NCBI GenBank assembly: GCA_015711875.1
Contig: JACVJG010000036.1
Location: 1-11,929, forward strand
Reading direction: 5' to 3'
DNA length: 11,929 nt
From: Candidatus Solincola jinzensis
GTDB taxonomy: Bacteria > Actinomycetota > Geothermincolia > Geothermincolales > RBG-13-55-18
Below the pieces are notes generated by a model that saw nothing but the letters and a program-made list of their open reading frames with translations, did not search any database and was not told where the DNA came from. The first letter of the stretch is position 1, and each line of letters opens with the position of its first letter. Below are positions 1 to 6,781 of this stretch, in pieces. The translations under genes and the position numbers were made by a program.

Positions 1-1441
1 GCACCGCCAGGCGGTCTTCCAGCTCTGGCTTGGTCATGATATAGCGGTCCTCCTCGGGGAGCTGCATGGTCATACCCAGGGAGCCTATCCCGCGTGGGAT
101 GACGGTGATACGGTGCACGGGGTCGGCGTGCTCCAGGAGGGAAGCCGCCAGCGCGTGACCCACCTCGTGAAAGGCCACCACCCTTCTCTCCTTCTCGCTC
201 ATCACCCGGCTTTTGAGCTCCAGGCCGCCCACCACGCGGTCGATGGCCTGCTCGAAGTCCTCCTCCTCGACCTGCTTCTTGTTCTTGCGCGCCGCCAGCA
301 GGGCGGCCTCATTTACCACGTTGGCCAGCTCCGCTCCCGCGAAGCCCGGGGTGCGTGCCGCGATCCTGTGCAGGTCCACGTCGTCGGCGAGCTTCACCCG
401 GCGCACGTGCACCTTCAAGATCTCCTCGCGCCCTTTGATGTCCGGGCGGTCTATCATTATCTGGCGGTCGAAGCGTCCGGGCCTGAGGATGGCGCTGTCC
501 AGCACCTCGGGGCGGTTGGTGGCGGCGAGTATGATGACCCCCGTCTGGGGGTCGAAACCGTCCATCTCGGAGAGGAGCTGGTTGAGGGTCTGTTCCCGCT
601 CCTCGGTGCCGCCGCTGGCGATGATGCCCCCGCGCACCTTGCCGATGGTCTCTATTTCATCGATGAAGACGATGCAGGGCGCCTTGGCCTTGGCCTGCTC
701 GAAGAGGTCGCGAACGCGCGCCGCGCCCACGCCCACGAACATCTCCATGAACTGCGAGCCGCTGATGGAGAAAAAGGGCACGCCAGCTTCCCCGGCCACG
801 GCGCGCGCCATGAGGGTCTTGCCGGTGCCCGGCGGGCCCACCAGGAGCACGCCCTTGGGTATCCTGGCCCCTATACTGCGGTACTTCTGGGGGCTGCGCA
901 GGAAGTCTATTATCTCGCGCAGCTCCTGCTTGGCCTCGTCCAGTCCCGCCACGTCGTCGAAGGTCACCCGGTCGACGCTGCTGTCATACAGCTTGACCTT
1001 GGACTGGCCGAAGGAGATGGGGCTGGCGCCGCCGATACGTCGCGAGAGGCGGCGAAAGACGAAAAACCAGATGAAGGCTATTAGCCCTATGGGGAGTATC
1101 CAGGTGAAGAGGAAGTCGCGCCAGAAGGTGTTCTCGATCCTGCCCGAGAAGGCCACCCCTTTTTCCTCCAGTGTCTTGATGAGATCCTGGATGTCAGCGT
1201 CCGGTATGCGGCCCGCCGTGAAGTCGCGCTCGCCCTCCTCCGCGCGGTATTTCCCCTCGATGCGGGTATCGGTTATCACCACCTTGGTGACCTCTCCCGC
1301 GTTGAGACGGGAGAGGAACTCGCTGTAGTCGATCTCCCGGGGATGGAAGGGATTGGCAAATTGCATGCTGAGGATGATGGCGAGCGCGATCGCCCCATAG
1401 ACGGCGTACAGCCACAGCCGTTTCTTTTTCCCTTCTTCCAT
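1..1441 (-). CDS. ftsH: ATP-dependent zinc metalloprotease FtsH (3' end cut by window edge)
   Basis: Membrane-anchored AAA+ protease that extracts and degrades membrane and short-lived cytosolic proteins, normally as a hexamer. I translated the minus strand from ATG at 1441; 480 codons are present, and the C-terminal part of the peptidase domain, including the third zinc ligand, lies outside. Seen in order: a basic N-terminus and transmembrane segment (about residues 9-26), a periplasmic/extracytoplasmic domain, a second transmembrane segment (about 109-125), Walker A GPPGTGKT at 202-209, the pore loop MFVGVG, Walker B ending IDEIET, a second region of homology with [20 protein letters not shown], and the zinc motif HEVGH at 425-429. 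HEVGH replaces the usual HEAGH, and the segment after Walker B is variant ([12 protein letters not shown] instead of [11 protein letters not shown]). There is no Shine-Dalgarno sequence before the ATG; a TATAAT box sits 6 nt upstream, suggesting leaderless translation. Family assignment is very secure. Confidence 0.96.
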   Translation of the reverse strand, partial: MEEGKKKRLWLYAVYGAIALAIILSMQFANPFHPREIDYSEFLSRLNAGEVTKVVITDTRIEGKYRAEEGERDFTAGRIPDADIQDLIKTLEEKGVAFSGRIENTFWRDFLFTWILPIGLIAFIWFFVFRRLSRRIGGASPISFGQSKVKLYDSSVDRVTFDDVAGLDEAKQELREIIDFLRSPQKYRSIGARIPKGVLLVGPPGTGKTLMARAVAGEAGVPFFSISGSQFMEMFVGVGAARVRDLFEQAKAKAPCIVFIDEIETIGKVRGGIIASGGTEEREQTLNQLLSEMDGFDPQTGVIILAATNRPEVLDSAILRPGRFDRQIMIDRPDIKGREEILKVHVRRVKLADDVDLHRIAARTPGFAGAELANVVNEAALLAARKNKKQVEEEDFEQAIDRVVGGLELKSRVMSEKERRVVAFHEVGHALAASLLEHADPVHRITVIPRGIGSLGMTMQLPEEDRYIMTKPELEDRLAV

Positions 1442-1447
1442 AAGGCC

Positions 1448-1453
1448 ATTATA
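1448..1453 (-). promoter_or_regulatory. Putative -10 box of ftsH, leaderless arrangement
   Basis: A perfect TATAAT on the minus strand ends 6 nt before the ftsH ATG at 1441, which would place the transcription start at about the A of the ATG. No clear -35 hexamer lies 16-18 nt further upstream, and no ribosome binding site precedes the ATG. That combination fits a leaderless mRNA, which is common in Actinobacteria. The promoter role is inferred. Confidence 0.5.
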
Positions 1454-1559
1454 CCCGTAAGCGCCCTTTTCTTGAGACGAAGGCCATCAGTCGAACGCGG
1501 GGCTGAAATGACAGAGGAAAAGAAGAAGGGAAAGAGTTCCCCATCCTCCGACGAAAGGG

Positions 1560-1578
1560 AAAACCCCTCGACGCGGGG
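1560..1578 (-). terminator. Weak candidate terminator after the 4Fe-4S gene
   Basis: On the minus strand a 4-bp G/C stem (CCCC/GGGG, 7-nt loop) is followed by TTTT, starting about 10 nt after the stop at 1588. The stem is short, so this is only a candidate. Confidence 0.3.
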
Positions 1579-1587
1579 CACGGCACG

Positions 1588-2373
1588 TCAGGCGTCGACC
1601 GCCTCCAGTTCCTCAAGCACTTTCCCCCCTATGCCGAGCAGAACGGCGCCGAGGGGTATGTCCCGGCCCGAATCCTCGAGGGCGAGCTTCGCCAGGTTGA
1701 CCAGCCCGTGGCAGCAGGGTACCTCCATAAAGAGCACCGTGAGGCTGCGGATCTCGTTCTCGCGCAGGATATGGGCCAGCTTCTCGCGGTAGAAGGCGGC
1801 GTCGTCGAGTTTGGGGCATGCGACGAGTAGCACTCTCCCCGCGAGGAAGTCACGGTGGAACGCGGGTGATGCGAACCCGGTGCAGTCCGCCGCCAGCAGC
1901 AGGTCCGCGCCGCGGAGATAGGGTGCGTTCACGGGAACCAGCTTGAGCTGTACCGGCCAGTTGCGCAGCCGGGAGACGGCCGGCGCCGCTCCTGCCTGTC
2001 CATGGCCGTCGGGAGCCTCGTCGCATGCCGCCTCCAATTCCCTCGCCATGGTGCCCGGGCAACCGCATGCCAGCGTGGGGGCATCTACACGTTCCCTTTC
2101 GCTGCGCTCTGCCTCCTCGGCCTGCTCCTCACTATGGGATGCGAGATGGCGCGCCACCGCCTCCTCGTCAAAGGGATCCGCCTCGCGCTCCACGATGTTG
2201 ATGGCGTCCCGCGGGCACTCGCCGATGCAAGCTCCCAACCCGTCGCAGTAGCTCTCGCTCACCAACCTCGCCTTGCCGTCGACGATCCTGATGGCCCCCT
2301 CGGCGCACGCCTCCGCGCACAGCCCGCAGCCGTCGCACTTCTCCTCGTCGATCTCCACGATCTTCCTTTTCAT
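1588..2373 (-). CDS. 4Fe-4S ferredoxin-domain protein, Rrf2-linked
   Basis: Predicted 261-residue cytosolic iron-sulfur protein of unknown reaction. The start at 2373 is chosen because GAGGTG lies 6 nt upstream; a longer ORF start at 2469 would overlap the regulator gene and add a basic low-complexity stretch. The N-terminus holds a complete cluster motif, C13-x2-C16-x2-C19-x3-C23, then a second, atypical motif with only three cysteines (C43, C49, C53 before Pro; the motif reads CDGLGACIGECP). After a charged linker come a CGCPG motif (C103, C105), RNWPVQLKLVP, AADC (C164), ACPKLDD (C186) and EVPCCHG (C220, C221), so the C-terminal domain may carry a further metal site. This architecture recurs in anaerobes as an unnamed 4Fe-4S binding protein (from memory). 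It lies 67 nt downstream of the Rrf2 gene on the same strand, so it is probably co-transcribed and controlled by it. An electron-transfer or redox-sensing role is inference. Confidence 0.85.
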   Translation of the reverse strand: MKRKIVEIDEEKCDGCGLCAEACAEGAIRIVDGKARLVSESYCDGLGACIGECPRDAINIVEREADPFDEEAVARHLASHSEEQAEEAERSERERVDAPTLACGCPGTMARELEAACDEAPDGHGQAGAAPAVSRLRNWPVQLKLVPVNAPYLRGADLLLAADCTGFASPAFHRDFLAGRVLLVACPKLDDAAFYREKLAHILRENEIRSLTVLFMEVPCCHGLVNLAKLALEDSGRDIPLGAVLLGIGGKVLEELEAVDA

Positions 2374-2440
2374 CTTCTTCACCTCATTCCAGGCATCTCT
2401 CGATGTCTTCCGGGGTTGCCCTCTCGCAGAGCCTCCCGGC

Positions 2441-2968
2441 TCACCGACCCTTCCCCTTATCGCTTTCAATCATCTCGACTCTCCGTTGACGGCCGTCGCG
2501 ATAATCCGCGCGCGCCCCTCGCGCGCTCTGGGCGCCGCCTTCCTTCGCCGGCTCTTTTTTGAACTCTTTGCTGGCTTGCTCCAGGGTGGTCCTCTTCAGG
2601 TAAGCGCTGAAATCATCGCTGGTTTTCTCCAGCAAGTCGCCGAAAACGCACTTTCTACCCCCGCATACGGGATAGGGAGCAAGGCAGCGCACGGGGTGGA
2701 ATGGCCCCTCCACGCTTTCGTAGATCTCCAGAAGGGTGATCTCGCAAGCCGGCCTTGCGAGGGAGAACCCTCCCCCGGGACCCCTGACGGAGCGCAATAT
2801 CCCCGACTTGACCATGCGCTGCAGCACCTTGGAGAGGTGGTTCTCCGAGGCCCCCATGGCGGCGGCCAGGGACCTCGCGTTCTCCTTTCCGGCCCGCGAT
2901 GCCGCCACCAGGGCAGCCGAGTGCAAGGCCAGGGAAAAGGCCTCGGATATGTTCAGGACCCCGCGCAT
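2441..2968 (-). CDS. Rrf2/IscR-family transcriptional regulator
   Basis: DNA-binding regulator of 175 residues. Residues about 30-73 form the Rrf2 winged helix: a recognition-helix region (LAAAMGASENHLSKVLQRM) followed by the wing signature SVRGPGGGFSLARP. C95, C102 and C107 (spacing C-x6-C-x4-C) lie where IscR and NsrR hold their three cluster ligands, so a [2Fe-2S] or [4Fe-4S] sensor is plausible, although the spacing is not the IscR spacing. The last 35 or so residues are polar, basic low complexity with no family match. The start at 2968 has a purine-rich GGGGAAAAG upstream. It heads a probable two-gene unit with the 4Fe-4S protein and is divergent from the ferritin-domain gene, with superoxide and peroxide reductases nearby, so a role in iron-sulfur or oxidative-stress control is likely. 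Family is secure; ligand and target genes are inferred. Confidence 0.9.
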   Translation of the reverse strand: MRGVLNISEAFSLALHSAALVAASRAGKENARSLAAAMGASENHLSKVLQRMVKSGILRSVRGPGGGFSLARPACEITLLEIYESVEGPFHPVRCLAPYPVCGGRKCVFGDLLEKTSDDFSAYLKRTTLEQASKEFKKEPAKEGGAQSARGARADYRDGRQRRVEMIESDKGKGR

Positions 2969-2986
2969 GCTTTTCCCCTTTATATA

Positions 2987-3028
2987 GGAATTCTAGTACC
3001 ATTATACCATTATTATTCCGCTGTGCAA
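2987..3028 (-). promoter_or_regulatory. Promoter and possible operator of the Rrf2 gene
   Basis: On the minus strand TTGCAC (3023-3028), a 16-nt spacer and a perfect TATAAT (3001-3006) form a sigma70-like promoter about 33 nt before the Rrf2 start. The -10 region also holds a perfect tandem pair of ACCATTAT on the plus strand (2998-3005 and 3006-3013), flanked by GGAAT (2987-2991) and ATTCC (3015-3019). Overlap of the repeats with the promoter suggests an autoregulatory operator; that is inferred. Confidence 0.5.
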
Positions 3029-3224
3029 GCGCCTCCGCAGTATGGGGATGGAAAGCCGGCTTGCGCTTCCGGTCGCCGCGCATGCCATGGGCAGACGCGA
3101 GGGAAAGCCGCAAAGCACGCACGCTGATCAAGGGATAATGGCTTATGTAAAAATACTATCCGGGATGGCGTTATGACTCTCGGAGGCGGGGAATAATGCC
3201 CGTAGATGACATGGAGCCCACCTC

Positions 3225-3238
3225 CGCATGATCATGCG
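3225..3238. promoter_or_regulatory. 14-bp perfect palindrome upstream of the ferritin-domain gene
   Basis: CGCATGATCATGCG is self-complementary over 14 bp, 72 nt before the ferritin-domain start. An AT-richer stretch (TAAAGTATAGG, 3241-3251) lies just downstream and could be a -10 region, which would place the palindrome near -35. A dimeric regulator site is plausible. The rest of the 3029-3310 intergenic stretch shows no gene; other TATAAT-like words near 3133 and 3152 are weak. Confidence 0.35.
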
Positions 3239-3310
3239 TGTAAAGTATAGGGATCCAGGCAGGCCCCCGTAGATGGAGGCGCGGGCGAAAGGCACGAAAG
3301 GAGGAACCAG

Positions 3311-3598
3311 ATGCTTTCCGAGATCCCCAAGGACCTGTCCAGGATGAGCCAGAAGGAACTGGACCGGGAGATCTGCCGCGTGGGCATGATCGCCGAGCTG
3401 GACGCGGTCAACCTCTACGAGCAGCTGGCGGCGATGACCGACAACAAGCTCATCAAGGACGTGCTCCTGGACATCGCCAGGGAGGAGAAGACGCACATGG
3501 GCGAGTTTCAGGCCCTCCTGCTCATGGAGGACCAGGAGCAGGTCAAGGAGCTGGAGGAAGGCAAGGAGGAGGTCGAGGAGCTGAAGGGCCAGGGTTAG
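3311..3598 (+). CDS. Encapsulin-associated ferritin-like domain protein (standalone)
   Basis: Small diiron ferroxidase-type domain of 95 residues, with a strong AAAGGAGG site 6 nt before ATG 3311. The two-helix pattern MIAELDAVNLYEQLA (about 26-40) and DIAREEKTHMGEFQALL (about 54-70), then a Glu-rich amphipathic tail, matches the ferritin domain fused to the N-terminus of the Pyrococcus furiosus encapsulin and the Rhodospirillum rubrum EncFtn family (recalled homology). Likely iron ligands are E29, E59 and H62; the 30-residue spacing of the two Glu and the ExxH motif are as in EncFtn (E32, E62, H65). Such half-ferritins form decamers that oxidise Fe(II), usually inside an encapsulin shell. 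No shell gene is in this window, and no recognisable cargo-loading peptide follows. The frame stops at 3598, and in the same frame the peroxiredoxin remnant begins two codons later, so this may be the surviving domain of a rearranged gene. Family confident, encapsulation inferred. Confidence 0.85.
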   Translation: MLSEIPKDLSRMSQKELDREICRVGMIAELDAVNLYEQLAAMTDNKLIKDVLLDIAREEKTHMGEFQALLLMEDQEQVKELEEGKEEVEELKGQG

Positions 3599-3604
3599 AA
3601 ACCC

Positions 3605-3986
3605 TGCGAGAGCGTGGACAGCAGGTTCGCGCACAAGATATGGCGGGAGGAAGAGCTCTCCAAGATGGTGAAGGGAGGCGTGCCTTTCCCCATGCTCACC
3701 GACGCCGGCGGGCACATCGGGCGTGCCTAGGGTGTCTAATCTATGACGAGGAAGCGGGCGCGGATATCCGCGGCCGCTTCCTCGTCGACCCCGATGGGAT
3801 CATCCAGGCCATGGAGGTCATGACCCCCCGGTGGGGCGCAACGTGAGCGAGCTCATCAGGCAGATCAAGGCCTTCCAGCACGTGGCGAAGACCGGCGAGG
3901 TCATGCCCTCCGGCTGGCAGCCAGGCAAGCCGACCCTCACGCCTGGACCGGACCTGGCCGGCAAGGTGTGGAAGGTCTGGAAGCCC
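3605..3986 (+). pseudogene. Degenerate, N-terminally truncated AhpC/Prx-type peroxiredoxin
   Basis: Three successive frames together spell the C-terminal half of a thiol peroxidase: SVDSRFAHKIWREEELSKM and GGVPFPMLTDAGGHIGRA (frame of 3605), then YDEEAGADIRGRFLVDPDG and IIQAMEVMTP (frame of 3742), then VGRNVSELIRQIKAFQ and GPDLAGKVWKVWKP (frame of 3831). Lesions seen: TAG at 3728-3730 where family members have a Tyr codon, a 5-bp insertion making the direct repeat TCTA-A-TCTA (3735-3743), and a C-run of six at 3824-3829 that needs seven to keep frame. The thioredoxin-fold N-terminus with the peroxidatic Cys motif is absent, and the usual resolving-Cys position in GEVCP is Met (codon 3903-3905). 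No stop follows the normal C-terminus WKP. No start codon or ribosome site belongs to it. It is almost certainly non-functional as a peroxidase; some lesions could be assembly errors, but the truncation could not. Confidence 0.85.
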
Positions 3987-4043
3987 GAAACGCCTTTTAA
4001 GGCAACACGCTGCAATGCTTTAGGGAAGTCTAGAGAACAGGAG

Positions 4044-4067
4044 AAGGGCGCCCCCAGGGGCGCCCTT
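4044..4067. repeat. Perfect 11-bp G/C hairpin after the peroxiredoxin remnant
   Basis: Arms 4044-4054 and 4057-4067 are perfectly complementary (AAGGGCGCCCC and its complement), separated by only CA. There is no T-tract on either side, so a rho-independent terminator is not proven. It may have ended the original peroxiredoxin transcript. The remainder of 4068-4298 holds no gene; a second hairpin (GCACGG/CCGTGC, 4255-4260 and 4274-4279) lies just after the desulfoferrodoxin stop, also without a T-tract. Confidence 0.5.
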
Positions 4068-4298
4068 AAGAAGATGTCCGCTTTCGCCTCATGGCATCTC
4101 GCTTCCTGGCCTCCTCATATCCGGGCCTCGAAGCCTCGTGGATCGCACGGGCTGGAATCGCCGCCTCCGGTATGGATCCTCTTCCTATCGTCTCCGGCAA
4201 GGATGCGCATACCCGGTGCTTTTCCGCCCGCTTTTCCCCTTACTCGCCAGCATCGCACGGAGATGCGGCGTTGCCGTGCGGCAAGCCGAGTCACAAGG

Positions 4299-4676
4299 TC
4301 AGCTCGACTTCCAGAGGCCGTGCAGGTTGCAGTACTCGCGGGCTTTGATGCCCTCCCTGGGGACCGTGAACTTCCCCTCCGGCGCGATCCCCGGCTTGAG
4401 GAAGATGCGATAGGACTTGTCGTCGACGATGATCTGCACCCACTCGATGTAGTGGTCTTCCTGCATGGGATGGGCGACCTCGCCCACCTTTACCAGCACG
4501 CCGTCGTCGAGCACCTCCACCACCGGCACGTGCTTTTCCACCGCGGCGTCCACGGTGTTCTCGACCTGAAGCACCATGTCCTCGCCGCAGCACACCAGGG
4601 TACCCTTGCCGCCGTCCAGCACCTCCACGATGTTGCCGCATATCTCGCACTTGTAGATCTCCAGCCTCTCTGCCAT
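4299..4676 (-). CDS. dfx: Desulfoferrodoxin (superoxide reductase)
   Basis: Reduces superoxide to hydrogen peroxide in the cytosol of anaerobes without making oxygen, taking electrons from rubredoxin. The 125-residue protein is a full two-domain (class I) form. The N-terminal desulforedoxin-like Fe(Cys)4 site is C10, C13, C29 and C30. The catalytic Fe(His)4Cys site is H49 in EKHVP, H69 in HPM, H75, C116 and H119 in CNLHGLW; E47 and K48 of the catalytic loop are present. These positions coincide with those of Desulfovibrio desulfoferrodoxin. ATG 4676 has a strong AAGGAGGT site upstream. It lies 54 nt after rubrerythrin on the same strand, so the two are probably one operon in which rubrerythrin removes the peroxide made here. 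All key residues are intact; identification is very secure. Confidence 0.97.
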   Translation of the reverse strand: MAERLEIYKCEICGNIVEVLDGGKGTLVCCGEDMVLQVENTVDAAVEKHVPVVEVLDDGVLVKVGEVAHPMQEDHYIEWVQIIVDDKSYRIFLKPGIAPEGKFTVPREGIKAREYCNLHGLWKSS

Positions 4677-4730
4677 TTCTACCTCCTTATTCCCATGTCG
4701 TCGCGTGTGTTTGCCAGCCGTTGAAACCTA

Positions 4731-5234
4731 TCAGAACTGCACGAATTTGTCCTTCGAGGCGCCGCAGATAGGGCACTTATCCGGGGCATCACCCTCTCTG
4801 GTATGCCCGCATACGCTGCAGATCTGGATGGTACCCACCTTGACGTCCTCGCCCTTGTCCACCGCCTCCTTGGCCATCTTGGACCAGTCGGCGTGGATCT
4901 TCTCCGCCTCCAGGGCGTAGTAGGTGCTGCGCACGGCGCCCTCCTCGTCCTGCAGCTTGGCCACGGCGTTGTAAGCGGGGTACATCTCGTTGATCTCGAA
5001 GGTCTCGCCGTTGATGCAGGACTGGATGTTGTCGGAGGTTGACTTCAGCCCTCCGAGCACTCCCAGGTGGTTGCCCGCATGCACCCTTTCCGCATAGGCG
5101 ATGGCGCGGAACATCCGTGCCATCTCGGTCAAGCCCTCCTCTTCCGCCTTGTCGGCGAAATGGAGGTACTTCATGTGCGCCATGCTTTCTCCGGCGAAGG
5201 CGTCGTTGAGGAACTTCTCCGTCATCTCCCGCAT
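4731..5234 (-). CDS. rbr: Rubrerythrin (NADH-linked peroxidase)
   Basis: Non-haem diiron protein that reduces hydrogen peroxide in the cytosol of anaerobes, fed by rubredoxin/NADH. The 167-residue chain has a four-helix erythrin domain with ligands E15 (AGESMAH), E49 and H52 (AERVH), E80 and E83 (FEINEMYP), and E111 and H114 (EAEKIH), then a C-terminal rubredoxin-like Fe(Cys)4 site with C139-x2-C142 and C154-x2-C157 (CSVC, CPIC). Length and domain order are those of a conventional short rubrerythrin. ATG 5234 is supported by AAAGGAGGT about 8 nt upstream; another ATG at the edge of that site opens a frame that stops after five codons. It is the first gene of the probable rbr-dfx operon and acts downstream of superoxide reductase. 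Confidence 0.97.
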   Translation of the reverse strand: MREMTEKFLNDAFAGESMAHMKYLHFADKAEEEGLTEMARMFRAIAYAERVHAGNHLGVLGGLKSTSDNIQSCINGETFEINEMYPAYNAVAKLQDEEGAVRSTYYALEAEKIHADWSKMAKEAVDKGEDVKVGTIQICSVCGHTREGDAPDKCPICGASKDKFVQF

Positions 5235-5270
5235 TTACCCATACCTCCTTTCTCGTCCTGCGATTGCGCT

Positions 5271-5276
5271 ATTATC
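5271..5276 (-). promoter_or_regulatory. Candidate -10 box of the rbr-dfx operon
   Basis: GATAAT on the minus strand, 36 nt before the rubrerythrin ATG, is one base from consensus. Upstream at the usual -35 distance the DNA is AT-rich (AAATTA) but does not match TTGACA, so an activator-dependent promoter is possible. Confidence 0.35.
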
Positions 5277-5300
5277 TTTCCCATGCGGCACGGTAATTTA

Positions 5301-5316
5301 ACCTGCGCTTGCAGGT
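5301..5316. promoter_or_regulatory. Inverted repeat upstream of rubrerythrin
   Basis: ACCTGC-GCTT-GCAGGT is a perfect 6-bp inverted repeat with a 4-bp centre, about 25 bp upstream of the candidate rbr -10 box. A regulator site for the oxidative-stress operon is plausible. The rest of 5317-5681 holds no gene that I can support: the open frame at 5385-5636 has no ribosome site and no family resemblance. Confidence 0.35.
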
Positions 5317-5681
5317 GATGTTGGGCGTTCGGCTTGACTCTTTCATCTTTTCCGCAAGGCCATCCGGCATAACCTCTCCCGCGCATGATTCATGTCCGCG
5401 CTCGATGTCCGGGTCCGACCCGCGGAAAAAGACGGATGCCGGGACGCATGGAGTGGTTTTTCATCCCGGTCTTTGCGGTTCCTGCCCCGTCGCCGTTATC
5501 CGTCATCGATGCCCGCTGGGCGAAGGGCCTTTGCTGCGGTGTGGAGACCCAGGCGGAGGCAATGACGCTCGAAAAGCGGAATGATGAGCCGGGCTTCCTG
5601 CCGCATTCTTTTAATAGGCGAGCATGGCGGGGATAATGACGGTCATAAAGACGCTCGCTGAAGGCAGAGAGGTGATATGGC

Positions 5682-6353
5682 GTGATAAAGAGCCCTTCGG
5701 AAGTCCTCGAGCGAATTCTGGGCGGTGGCAGGGTTGGCGGTTATACCATGACGCTGAGCGGGCTAAAGACGGGCAGGACGGGCAGGGAGTCTTACTTCAA
5801 CCTCTTTCTGGCGCGAGGTGGCGAGGCGTCCCGCAAGCCCGTGGTCCAGGGCCTTTTCTTCGCGGGCAGGGGAGAGTACATAAGGGCGTGGCTGGAGTTC
5901 CGCTATGACCCCCGAGTCGTTTTTGGGGAGGACATGGAGTCGGACCTGGAAGAAGAGGGCCTCACCGGCGCTCTTTTCTCCGCGCTCGGGGAGTTGATAC
6001 CTCCCGGCGGCTCCATGATGGCCATCTATGGCGCCGAGGAGCACCCTCTCTTCCGGGAGACGGAGATGGGGCTGAAACGGGGCTTTCCTCCTCCCGCGAC
6101 CCCACTGGGCCGTTACCTGTGGGATGTCGGCCTGCGCTGGTTCAAGGACTGGTATTTTCCCGAGGGTTGGCTGGAGGGCAGCATGAAGCTGCAGGCCACG
6201 CGCCCCCTGGACGAGGCGGTCCGCTCGCAAAGGGAGGAGAGGGCCAGGGAAGAATTGGTGGCCTTCATGGAAAGGCTGCGCGGCGGCACCGTTTCCGAGC
6301 TGGAAAGGAAAGCCCTGGCGAGGGCGGAGGCGATCCTCTCCACCTTGCGGTAA
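5682..6353 (+). CDS. DUF1122-like conserved hypothetical protein
   Basis: Predicted soluble protein of 223 residues with no signal peptide or membrane segment. It starts with GTG at 5682, preceded by AGAGGTGA 7 nt upstream; the nearby ATG at 5677 runs straight into a stop. The stretch LIPPGGSMMAIYG (about 105-117), followed by GLKRGFPPPATPLGRYLWDVG and FKDWYFPEGWLEGSMKLQ (about 128-170), resembles the DUF1122 family as I remember it, a group of uncharacterised proteins first described from archaea. The first half is a mixed region with GLKTGRTGRESYFNLFL. The C-terminal 50 residues are a charged helix. Function is unknown and I assign none. It stands alone on the plus strand; a weak GATAAT at 5632-5637 could be its -10 box. 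Real gene: confident; family name: moderate. Confidence 0.75.
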   Translation: MIKSPSEVLERILGGGRVGGYTMTLSGLKTGRTGRESYFNLFLARGGEASRKPVVQGLFFAGRGEYIRAWLEFRYDPRVVFGEDMESDLEEEGLTGALFSALGELIPPGGSMMAIYGAEEHPLFRETEMGLKRGFPPPATPLGRYLWDVGLRWFKDWYFPEGWLEGSMKLQATRPLDEAVRSQREERAREELVAFMERLRGGTVSELERKALARAEAILSTLR

Positions 6354-6681
6354 AAAGAGCATCCCGATTATGCATCCTGCGTTTTAGATCCTTTGAAGAC
6401 CTTTTTATACCAGTGCTTTTGCACGGCAATGGCCGTGGCGCGCACCTTAAGCCCGGATCCTGAAAGCCACATTGCCAGGAGCGGAATCAATACTAAGTGG
6501 TAATTCATGGACCATGTGATCACTTGGTTCCGGGATCAAGCCCTAAAGCCCGGGTCTTCGTCGCCCTTGCGGAAGCTTCGCCACCGCTGGCCTGCCGGAA
6601 TTCGAGGCCTGTCCCGGAAACTCCACCGCATCTTACGGATGGCCGGGCAACAAAGTGATCGTGAGACAGCTAAAAGCGGCG

Positions 6682-6781
6682 CTTCAACACCACGGGCGCC
6701 CTCTGCTCCTCTCTGCGGCTGCCACCATGACATCCTGAAGGAGTGGGCAGTGCATACAACTTCAACACCACGGGCGCCCTC
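6682..6781. repeat. Direct repeat pair, 22 bp identical, 78 bp apart
   Basis: The 22-bp word beginning CTTCAACACCACGGGC occurs at 6682-6703 and again at 6760-6781. Similarity continues with scattered mismatches for about 18 bp more in each copy, to a shared CTGCGG. Both copies contain the palindrome GGGCGCCC. No gene explains the pair; it looks like a dispersed intergenic repeat present twice. Confidence 0.75.

Noticed and set aside
113..1328. Long plus-strand open frames at 113-1084 and 213-1328
   Set aside because: They are antisense to ftsH, whose minus-strand translation shows all conserved motifs; long shadow frames are expected in high-GC DNA.
2273..3127. Plus-strand 284-codon frame
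   Set aside because: Antisense to the Rrf2 gene and the 4Fe-4S gene; no ribosome site and no family resemblance.
4044..4067. Strong hairpin as a rho-independent terminator
   Set aside because: Stem is excellent but neither side has a T-tract, so it is listed only as an inverted repeat.
3831..4724. Plus-strand 297-codon frame beginning with peroxiredoxin sequence
   Set aside because: Only the first 52 codons are peroxiredoxin; the rest reads through the hairpin and is antisense to desulfoferrodoxin.
5385..5636. Plus-strand 83-codon frame before the DUF1122-like gene
   Set aside because: No ribosome site and no recognisable motif; may be chance.
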